5,902 nucleotides of DNA from Clostridia bacterium (GTDB lineage: Bacteria > Bacillota_A > Clostridia > Oscillospirales > CAG-272), in contig JAFQVU010000036.1 in the NCBI GenBank assembly GCA_017407885.1, forward strand, positions 1 through 5,902, written 5' to 3'. Both the position numbers and the translations under genes were made by a program. Below the pieces are notes generated by a model. The model did no database searches. It was not told the origin of the DNA and was given only the letters and a program-made list of their open reading frames with translations. Shown here piece by piece: positions 1 to 5,363 of the stretch. Within the stretch, counting starts at the first letter, position 1. Every line of letters starts with the position of its first letter.

Positions 1-349
1 CGATTTTTTCGAGTACACGTCCGTGCTGTTCACTTCCTGCGCGTGCGATGACCTGCTTGATGCCCATTTCCTTGAGAAGAATCGTGGTCAAAATACTGTC
101 ATTGATATTTTCGGCTGTAGCAACGATTGCACAGTCATATTCATGCACCCCTGCCGCATGAAGTACAGCCTCATTCGTTGGATCTCCGACAACTGCGTTT
201 GTCACCGTGTCGCTCATTACGTTTATAATATCTTCGTCAATATCTATAACAAGAACCTGATGATTGGTTTTCGCAAGATTGACGGCGAGTGTCTGCCCGA
301 AACGTCCGAGTCCGATTATACAAAAACTGCGTTTTTTTGCTTTTTTCAT
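1..349 (-). CDS. ktrA: KtrA/TrkA-type potassium uptake regulatory subunit (C-terminus cut by window edge)
   Basis: This gene encodes the cytoplasmic RCK (regulator of K+ conductance) subunit that gates a Ktr/Trk potassium transporter by binding nucleotides. The first 116 codons are visible. The Rossmann glycine motif GLGRFG is at residues 13-18, the acidic residue ending the second beta strand is D36 in VLVIDID, and the conserved VVGDPTNE stretch is at 53-60, all typical of TrkA-N domains. Family members are about 215-225 residues long, so roughly half is present and the TrkA-C domain lies outside the window. The ATG at 349-347 is supported by AGAAAGGA with a 7-base spacer. It starts 24 bases after the ktrB stop, so the two are almost certainly co-transcribed. 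The ktrB-ktrA order is the reverse of the ktrAB order of Bacillus subtilis. The family call is firm; KtrA versus TrkA naming rests on the pairing with a KtrB-like partner. Confidence 0.93.
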   Translation of the reverse strand, partial: MKKAKKRSFCIIGLGRFGQTLAVNLAKTNHQVLVIDIDEDIINVMSDTVTNAVVGDPTNEAVLHAAGVHEYDCAIVATAENINDSILTTILLKEMGIKQVIARAGSEQHGRVLEKI

Positions 350-373
350 GATAAAATCCTTTCTGTAGAACAT

Positions 374-1795
374 TTAACCGATCATCATATTGATTTCGGG
401 ATATGTGATGCAGCTGTTTTTTCGCGCCTGCTTTAACATTATTGAATAGGTTATGGTCAGTATTCCGACACGTCCAAAAAACATCAGCATTATTATTGCA
501 ATGTGTCCGGCAAGTGAAAGCGTGGGAGTTATCGAGAGGGAGAGACCGACAGTAGCTATTCCGGAGAATGCTTCGTAAAGTGCATCAATAATGCTAACGT
601 CGCTTGTGTTAGTGATTATAAGCGTTGTAATGAATACAGCAAGAAGGTCGATGCCGATGACGGTAAGCGCGCGGATTACGGTTTCGTGCGGAATGCGGCG
701 GCCCTTGATGACAAGCTCTTTTTCGCCTTTTGCAAAAGCGAGCACGGCGAATATGACAACGCCGAACGTGCCAACCTTGATACCGCCGGCGGTAGAACCG
801 CTTGCGCCGCCGATAAACATTAATAGCATTGAAACAAGCTTTGATGATTCCGTCATAGCGGCGTTGTTTATCATATCAATTCCCGCTGTACGTGTGGTTA
901 TAGATTGAAATAGGCACTGAAACAGCTTGTCCGCAGCGGACATGTTTCCTATTGTGTCGGGATTGTTCCATTCGCAAAGTGCGATAAGCATTGTACCGCC
1001 GATAATAAGCACAGCAGTAACACCGACCACAAAACGAGAATAAACAGAAAATTTTTTGCCCTCTTTAACGAAGTTTACGATATCATCCCATATGATAAAG
1101 CCTATACCGCCGATTACAACGAGCAGCATAAGCGTTGTGCCGATGATATAATTATCATTCAGCGTTGTAAAACTGCTGAAATTGCCGCCGTAGCCCGCCG
1201 TGCCGTCAAGCACGTCAAAGCCTGCGTTACAGAAAGCAGAAATGGAGTGGAATATTCCGTAATATATACCTTTCGCCCAGCCGAAGATGGGTACGAACTG
1301 CGTTGCGAGTACTACCGCGCCGGTGCCCTCTATTGTGAATGTGCCGATAAGTATTCGGCGCACGAGCTTGACAGTACCGCCGATACCCGACAAACCGAGC
1401 GATTGTGCTACAAGCAGGCGTTCACGAGGTGTAATCTGCCGCTTTATAAAAATCGACATCATGACAGCCATTGTCATAAAACCGAGACCGCCGATCTGTA
1501 TGAGTGTGATTATAACTATCTGCCCGAAAAGGTTCCAGTGTGTGCCGGTGTCCTCAACAATAAGTCCGGTAACACAGGTCGCACTTGTCGCGGTAAAAAG
1601 GGAAGAGCGAAGAGAGGTGAATGTTCCGTCGGCGGATGATACAGGCAAAGAAAGAAGGAGGGTGCCTGCAAGAATAAGTGAAATAAAGCCAATCAAAATT
1701 ATCTCAGTCGGAGCAAGGCGGCGACGGTTTTTTAAGTTACGTCTGGTCCGCTGTATCAAATGCTTGCGGTGCGATTTTGAAAGGTTACTGTCCAT
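374..1795 (-). CDS. ktrB: KtrB/TrkH-family potassium transporter membrane subunit
   Basis: This is a 473-residue integral membrane K+ channel-like transporter, normally a dimer sitting on a KtrA ring. All four M1-P-M2 repeats can be read from their selectivity-filter segments: TSATCVTGL (filter G77), SISAFCNAGF (G192), SITTRTAG (G305) and SGIATVGLS (G417). The glycine-rich gating loop in the third repeat is GGASGSTAGGIKVGT (residues 329-343). The conserved arginine of the last repeat is R442 in FFGRVGILT. The C-terminus YPEINMMIG has the usual family ending, so the gene is complete. An Arg/Lys-rich cytoplasmic tail (about residues 8-27) precedes the first membrane helix. The ATG start is supported by AAAGGA with an 8-base spacer. 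No clear promoter is visible in the 26 bases between the upstream hairpin and the ATG. KtrB systems in Firmicutes are often controlled by c-di-AMP, but I see no ydaO-type riboswitch here. Confidence 0.96.
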   Translation of the reverse strand: MDSNLSKSHRKHLIQRTRRNLKNRRRLAPTEIILIGFISLILAGTLLLSLPVSSADGTFTSLRSSLFTATSATCVTGLIVEDTGTHWNLFGQIVIITLIQIGGLGFMTMAVMMSIFIKRQITPRERLLVAQSLGLSGIGGTVKLVRRILIGTFTIEGTGAVVLATQFVPIFGWAKGIYYGIFHSISAFCNAGFDVLDGTAGYGGNFSSFTTLNDNYIIGTTLMLLVVIGGIGFIIWDDIVNFVKEGKKFSVYSRFVVGVTAVLIIGGTMLIALCEWNNPDTIGNMSAADKLFQCLFQSITTRTAGIDMINNAAMTESSKLVSMLLMFIGGASGSTAGGIKVGTFGVVIFAVLAFAKGEKELVIKGRRIPHETVIRALTVIGIDLLAVFITTLIITNTSDVSIIDALYEAFSGIATVGLSLSITPTLSLAGHIAIIMLMFFGRVGILTITYSIMLKQARKNSCITYPEINMMIG

Positions 1796-1814
1796 AAAAT
1801 CAGTCCTTTACGCG

Positions 1815-1857
1815 TTTATAATAAAATGCGACAGCCGTCACTGTGACAGCTGTCGCA
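1815..1857 (-). terminator. Rho-independent terminator-like hairpin between the Nudix-GNAT gene and ktrB
   Basis: Read on the minus strand, TGCGACAGC (1857-1849) pairs perfectly with GCTGTCGCA (1835-1827). After one A/C mismatch the stem continues with four more pairs (GTCA/TGAC) around a 3-base loop. The second arm is followed by TTTTATTATAAA, a T-rich but interrupted tail. It lies 77 bases after the Nudix-GNAT stop and 20 bases before the ktrB ATG, so it most likely ends the Nudix-GNAT transcript. Because nothing that looks like a promoter follows it, it could also act as an attenuator for ktrB. Confidence 0.7.
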
Positions 1858-1933
1858 GAGACTCAAGACAAAATTGCTCAAGTTCATCTATTGTGTGGGA
1901 AATGCTGCTGAAAAGCGGTATTCGTCAGTGCGG

Positions 1934-2881
1934 TCAATCAACCAACGACTTGCGGAAGCGGAGCTTACTGCCGGTATCGGTCATTTCGCGAGTGCCGTCG
2001 AAGGCAAACCCCTGCGCTTCGGTCATTTTGCAGAGCTGTTCATCAGCAGAGGGAATCCAAACTACGGCGTATGTGCAGCCAATCCCCTTTAAATATTCGA
2101 CAGCGCAATCGGTAAGGTGACGTCCTATACCGCTTCGGCGGTGAGTTTCGGCGATGGTGAGCTTTTCAATTTCCGCACCGTCAAAGTTGGTATCGTGTGT
2201 TTTGGAAAGCAAGCGTATTTCGCATGAACCGACGGGACGGATGCCGTCATATGCGATAAAAACATGACGGTTGGGCTTTTCTATGGTAGTGCGAAGCAGG
2301 TGCTCGGTAGTACGCAAACGGAAGTCCTGCTCGATCTTGATTATTTCATCTGTATCCTCGTCACCGGTGCTCACAAATGTGGGGCGGTGAAGCTCGCAGA
2401 GATCTGCAATGTCAATATGCTGTGCGCGGCGAATGGAAATATCCTTACCCATACCCCCGCAAAGCTCGTGAGGAAGCGAGATAATCGAAAGTTTTGCCTG
2501 AATTTTCGGGAAAGTAAGGTCGGTAGGCACTGTGTCAAACATGCGCACCTCACCGATTTCCGATTCGGGAAGATTTCCGAATTTGAAAATATCGGCGACA
2601 AACAGTACACCGTACAGTTTATCATATCCGTCCTCATCGACAGTATAAGCGCAGACCGGAACAATACGGTACATTGATGCACCGGTCTCCTCATAAAGCT
2701 CACGCTTCGCAGTGTCGAGTATGGATTCATCCCCCTCGCGGTGACCGCCGGGCATTTCCCATGTTGTAAAGCTGCGGCGGCGGACGAACACGAGCTTATC
2801 CTTATGACGTGCCGCAACAACTGCGAGTGTAAATTTCTCGTCGGCTATTTTATGAAGCGGATGGGTTTTTACAACAAACAT
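1934..2881 (-). CDS. Nudix hydrolase - GNAT N-acetyltransferase two-domain protein
   Basis: Two catalytic domains lie in one 315-residue chain (numbered from the ATG at 2881). The N-terminal half is a Nudix hydrolase: WEMPGG at 41-46 leads into a complete Nudix box (residues 46-68) matching GX5EX7REUXEEXGU, with the metal-binding REL-YEE core intact. Such domains cleave nucleoside diphosphate-linked compounds; the substrate cannot be read from sequence. The C-terminal half (about 148-313) is a GNAT acyltransferase with the acetyl-CoA pyrophosphate loop RRSGIG at 248-253 and the late AQGF motif at 289-292. The start is uncertain. An in-frame TTG at 2932 adds 17 residues and has GGAAGG upstream at a long 12-base spacing. 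The ATG at 2881 has only a GGTGA-like site, but it gives an N-terminus (MFVVKTHPLH) of the length I expect before the first Nudix strand, so I prefer it. The gene is monocistronic between a promoter and a terminator. Both domain calls are firm; the function is unknown. Confidence 0.9.
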   Translation of the reverse strand: MFVVKTHPLHKIADEKFTLAVVAARHKDKLVFVRRRSFTTWEMPGGHREGDESILDTAKRELYEETGASMYRIVPVCAYTVDEDGYDKLYGVLFVADIFKFGNLPESEIGEVRMFDTVPTDLTFPKIQAKLSIISLPHELCGGMGKDISIRRAQHIDIADLCELHRPTFVSTGDEDTDEIIKIEQDFRLRTTEHLLRTTIEKPNRHVFIAYDGIRPVGSCEIRLLSKTHDTNFDGAEIEKLTIAETHRRSGIGRHLTDCAVEYLKGIGCTYAVVWIPSADEQLCKMTEAQGFAFDGTREMTDTGSKLRFRKSLVD

Positions 2882-2964
2882 ATCATTCACCAAGCCCCGA
2901 TGCAAAAAGATCACACGATGATCAGTGCTCAAATTCGCGGGACATCCTTCCCAAAAACTAAAAC

Positions 2965-3007
2965 ATTATAACACATATATTAAACTGTAAATTAACGCCA
3001 ATGTCAA
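2965..3007 (-). promoter_or_regulatory. Leftward promoter region of the Nudix-GNAT gene
   Basis: Two overlapping solutions are visible on the minus strand. One is TTGACA (3007-3002), a 17-base spacer and TTTAAT (2984-2979). The other is TATAAT (2970-2965) with an extended TGn element directly before it and TTTACA (2991-2986) at a short 15-base spacing. Either gives a short leader before the TTG at 2932 and 75-90 bases before the ATG at 2881. In the leader, GGGA (2953-2950) can pair with TCCC (2943-2940) around AGGATG, so the purine-rich site would sit in a small stem. Confidence 0.65.
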
Positions 3008-3025
3008 GGAGTATCACAATATTTT

Positions 3026-3059
3026 GGCATATAAATAGCGCGAAAGCGATATGCATCAA
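3026..3059. repeat. Imperfect dyad with GAAA-capped core in the divergent intergenic region
   Basis: TTG-GCATAT (3024-3032 area) is complementary to ATATGC-CAA (3049-3059, with a 2-base AT bulge). Inside it, after an unpaired AAATAG, CGC-GAAA-GCG (3039-3048) forms a small stem with a GNRA-type loop. It lies between the -35 elements of the two divergent promoters, so neither promoter would transcribe it. It could be an operator dyad or an unmarked small RNA element; no promoter for the latter was found. Confidence 0.35.
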
Positions 3060-3076
3060 CTGAATTTGCGGCTGCT

Positions 3077-3090
3077 ATAAAAACTTTTAT
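3077..3090. repeat. AT-rich perfect dyad ATAAAA-AC-TTTTAT upstream of the FliB-like promoter
   Basis: Six-base arms separated by two bases end eight bases before the -35 element (3099). It could be an UP-type AT-rich element or a protein-binding dyad. Short AT-rich palindromes arise easily by chance, so the weight is low. Confidence 0.3.
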
Positions 3091-3098
3091 CAAAGATA

Positions 3099-3127
3099 TT
3101 GATTTTACCTCTTTGGTATAGTATAAT
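3099..3127 (+). promoter_or_regulatory. Promoter of the FliB-like gene (TTGATT-17-TATAAT)
   Basis: TTGATT (3099-3104), a 17-base spacer and a perfect TATAAT (3122-3127) form a housekeeping-type promoter. Transcription should start near 3134, about 34 bases before the ATG at 3168. Confidence 0.75.
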
Positions 3128-3131
3128 GAAA

Positions 3132-3149
3132 ATGTATGCGATAATACAT
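3132..3149. promoter_or_regulatory. Candidate operator dyad ATGTAT-N6-ATACAT at the transcription start
   Basis: Perfect six-base inverted arms (3132-3137 and 3144-3149) straddle the predicted start site and early leader of the FliB-like gene, just before the ribosome binding site GAGGG (3153-3157). The placement suits a repressor operator, but the arms are short and no cognate regulator gene is adjacent. Confidence 0.35.
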
Positions 3150-3167
3150 AAATGAGGGATTGTACAG

Positions 3168-4055
3168 ATGATAATTAAGCCTGAATTCTTTGATAAATTC
3201 AAATGCATCGCCGGCAAATGCAGTGATACCTGCTGTGCCGGATGGGAAATATACGCCGATCCCCAAACTGCGGATTATTATAGCATGATACCGGGTGAAA
3301 ACGGAGATTATGTCCGTTCGCATCTGACGAAATTCGATGACGGCATACTCCTGTGTCTGGAGGGAGAAAGATGCCCGTTTTTACGCGGCGACAATCTGTG
3401 CGAATTAATAATCCGTCTCGGTGAGGACTCGCTGTGTGATATATGTCGCGAGCATCCGAGGTTCTACGCGGAAACGGAAAATCTGATTGAGATGGGTGTA
3501 GGTCTTTGCTGTCCCGAAGCGGCGCGCCTGTGGCTTGAATCGCCGTGCGATTTTATATTTGAGGAGGATCAATATCAGCCGACACAAAAAGAAAAAGAAA
3601 TGCTTGATAGGCAAATGAAGCTGATAGATTATCTTGCAAATGGCGAGGGATTGCTCGGCGAGCGCTTTTGCTCACTGCTTGGGTGTGGAAAAAGCAATGA
3701 TGCACTTTACAGTGAGCTTTGCAAATTGTATTCGTCTCTCGAACTGCTTGATGCGCGATTTGCGGAGCGATTTTATGCGAATCCGAGAGAATTTTCGGAC
3801 AAGCGTATGGCAAAGCTTGCGGCTTATTTTGTTTTTAGATATTATTTTGAACTTGGCGAAGAGATGTGTCTTAAATTCTGCGCCGCTTCGCTCATAATGA
3901 TTGCTTCGCTTGATGGAGAACTGGGATCCTCGGCAAAGGATTATTCAAAAGAGGTAGAGTACGACACGGACAATCTTGAGCGAATATACGCATTTTTATC
4001 CGACTGCAATTCACTCGGTCCGTTATGCGCAAAGATGCTGAAGCAGCATAGATGA
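3168..4055 (+). CDS. FliB-like cysteine-rich protein (flagellin lysine-N-methylase family)
   Basis: This 295-residue soluble protein has a cysteine-rich N-terminal half characteristic of the FliB family, whose Salmonella member methylates flagellin lysines. Landmarks are KC-x4-KC-x3-CC-AGWEI (Cys 13, 18, 22, 23), C69-PFL-x5-LC78, LC-DIC-EHPRFY (Cys 90 and 93) and GLCCPEAARL (Cys 114-115). The cysteines are likely ligands for a metal or Fe-S centre. The C-terminal part (about 140-295) is predicted helical with no recognisable motif. At 295 residues it is shorter than Salmonella FliB (about 400), but the reading frame and ending look natural. The ATG is supported by GAGGG with a 10-base gap and by a strong promoter. 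No flagellar gene is nearby, and such proteins are common in Clostridia including non-motile ones. The family is confident, but flagellin as substrate is not supported by context. It converges with the 4081-5118 gene with only 25 bases between stops and no clear terminator. Confidence 0.85.
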   Translation: MIIKPEFFDKFKCIAGKCSDTCCAGWEIYADPQTADYYSMIPGENGDYVRSHLTKFDDGILLCLEGERCPFLRGDNLCELIIRLGEDSLCDICREHPRFYAETENLIEMGVGLCCPEAARLWLESPCDFIFEEDQYQPTQKEKEMLDRQMKLIDYLANGEGLLGERFCSLLGCGKSNDALYSELCKLYSSLELLDARFAERFYANPREFSDKRMAKLAAYFVFRYYFELGEEMCLKFCAASLIMIASLDGELGSSAKDYSKEVEYDTDNLERIYAFLSDCNSLGPLCAKMLKQHR

Positions 4056-4080
4056 TAACAGAGAACAATAACAGCGTTCA

Positions 4081-5118
4081 TTATTCTGAATCTTCAAACT
4101 TAACCAAATCACACAGATCTCCAAGAAGCTTGCGAATATATTTGCCGGCGGTTTCTGGAATGCCTGCCGACGAAAAATTCACACGTGTTGTTCTTTCGGC
4201 ATAGATTCGATAAAAAACGGTCAGTTGATCGCCTTTTGTTTTACAGTCAAATTCAATCTTGCAGTGTGATGTCATGTCTTTAAGCGCGGCAAGCTCCAAG
4301 CTCAAATGCGGAACAGCATGTATAAGTTCGTCAATACTGTTTATGGGCGAGCCGTATTCTTTGCTCAGTTTTATCGTGTGGCTTATTTTGACCGTACCGT
4401 TTGTACTGTCATAATCGCAAGTAACATTAACATTTCCATCATGCGATATCGGAACGGCAGCTACGAGTACGGAGGTCGTCAGCATATATATCTGTTCACT
4501 TGTGCAGTAAGTAAGGATGCCAATTTCTCTGATATCGCGAAGATTTGCGTGACCGCCTATAAGCTTAAGCGGCACGGCGCATTCCTCTATTATTGTTTCG
4601 AGATTACGCCGCAACTCTGTGCGGCTTGCATATGATGATGCTGAAGCAAACGAGCAAAGTCTTGAAACTCGCAGACAGCAAAGCTCAAGTCGATTTATTT
4701 GTGCTGCGGGTGTACAAAGCAGCTCTGTGACCGCTGCGCCAAGATTTTTGAATGCTTCTGACATGTACCATGCGTCAGCGGACGGCGGAAATATTATCTG
4801 CGGTTCTATTATAAATGCTCGGTAATTTTCCGCATTTGCGCACCCCTTGGTAATTATGGCGTATGATTGACCGTGATCCGTATTGAACGGAGTACAGAAT
4901 CCTGTGATGTTCTCATCATCAATTGTTTGACGTGCTTCCTCGGTTATGTACGGAGCCGCGCTTCCGTTTACCGCAGGGCGCTTGAAATGCTTTGAAGCAC
5001 CGATGCTTTTTGATGCTACAAGAAGCTTGTCATCGCATATAAACACCGGAATTACAGATTGCTTGAGCGCGGACGTATCTGCCATTTCGCGCAGGTGCTG
5101 ATTGCATTTGTTAGCCAT
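4081..5118 (-). CDS. Uncharacterised protein resembling a degenerate sensor histidine kinase
   Basis: This 345-residue protein has no predicted signal peptide or membrane helix and I cannot name it. Its layout resembles a soluble histidine kinase. There is a PAS-like sensor start (about 21-110, VIPVFICDDKLLVAS) and a helical stretch (about 118-181) where a dimerisation domain would lie. The end looks like a HATPase_c fold: NGTVKISHTI near 240-249 and LSLELAALKDMTSHCKIEF followed by KGDQLTVFYRI up to 305, which mirrors the usual G2 helix and last strands. The phosphoacceptor His (H-E/D), the N-box asparagine and the DxGxG and GxGLG boxes are all missing, so ATP binding is unlikely. The ATG at 5118 is chosen because GAGGT stands 8 bases upstream and the promoter's predicted start is near 5148. 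A longer in-frame TTG at 5184 is actually the -35 TTGACA. Being divergent from an ABC exporter suggests, but does not show, a linked role. The CDS is sure; the fold is inferred. Confidence 0.85.
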   Translation of the reverse strand: MANKCNQHLREMADTSALKQSVIPVFICDDKLLVASKSIGASKHFKRPAVNGSAAPYITEEARQTIDDENITGFCTPFNTDHGQSYAIITKGCANAENYRAFIIEPQIIFPPSADAWYMSEAFKNLGAAVTELLCTPAAQINRLELCCLRVSRLCSFASASSYASRTELRRNLETIIEECAVPLKLIGGHANLRDIREIGILTYCTSEQIYMLTTSVLVAAVPISHDGNVNVTCDYDSTNGTVKISHTIKLSKEYGSPINSIDELIHAVPHLSLELAALKDMTSHCKIEFDCKTKGDQLTVFYRIYAERTTRVNFSSAGIPETAGKYIRKLLGDLCDLVKFEDSE

Positions 5119-5154
5119 ATGTATTGACCTCGGAACAGTAGTTATATTACAAAA

Positions 5155-5184
5155 ATTATACCATATTTTGGCGTGGTTTGTCAA
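5155..5184 (-). promoter_or_regulatory. Leftward promoter of the 4081-5118 gene (TTGACA-18-TATAAT, extended -10)
   Basis: On the minus strand a perfect TTGACA (5184-5179), an 18-base spacer ending in TGG, and a perfect TATAAT (5160-5155) form a strong extended -10 promoter. Transcription should begin near 5148, giving a 30-base leader with GAGGT before the ATG at 5118. This rules out translation starts upstream of about 5148. Confidence 0.85.
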
Positions 5185-5235
5185 GGTGAGTCTTTACTCC
5201 GCGCATGAGAATGTAAATAATTTGTAACGATGTGC

Positions 5236-5273
5236 ATACCGCTCTTGAACTTGAAGTTTGAGGGCGGTATAAT
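5236..5273 (+). promoter_or_regulatory. Exporter promoter (TTGAAC-17-TATAAT) embedded in a 35-bp dyad
   Basis: TTGAAC (5245-5250), a 17-base spacer and TATAAT (5268-5273) form a near-consensus rightward promoter about 90 bases before the exporter ATG. It is overlaid by a dyad from 5236 to 5270 centred on 5253: outer arms ATACCGC / GCGGTAT are perfect, inner arms AACTT / AAGTT are perfect, and of the intervening bases only three pairs are G-T type. The symmetry spans the -35, the spacer and half of the -10, the position of an operator for a dimeric regulator. No regulator gene is visible in this window. Confidence 0.75.
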
Positions 5274-5363
5274 ATTTAAATACCTTACTAAAAGGAACAG
5301 CTTGAAAATGGTGTGAGACGGCTGATTACTGCTTTACACGGACGAAAACGGAGGTAAAAACAA

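Noticed and set aside
350..373. Possible c-di-AMP (ydaO-type) riboswitch linked to the potassium operon.
   Set aside because: Neither the 24-base ktrB-ktrA gap nor the ktrB upstream region contains room or motifs for that large structured RNA.
23..436. Plus-strand open frame across the ktrA-ktrB junction.
   Set aside because: It is antisense to two confidently identified genes and its translation has no recognisable features.
1287..2120. Long plus-strand open frame across the ktrB 5' half and the intergenic region.
   Set aside because: It is antisense to a clear KtrB and runs through a hairpin; its Arg/Cys/Ser-rich translation shows no domain and it lacks a ribosome binding site.
4035..4049. 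Six-base perfect hairpin ATGCTG-AAG-CAGCAT at the end of the FliB-like gene as a terminator for the convergent pair.
   Set aside because: It lies within the coding region and has no T-run after it on either strand, so it is not a credible intrinsic terminator.
5302..5316. Four-codon mini-ORF (TTG AAA ATG GTG TGA) with AAAGGA five bases upstream, in the exporter leader.
   Set aside because: Such tiny frames arise often by chance and there is no hairpin or conserved feature to make it a convincing leader peptide.
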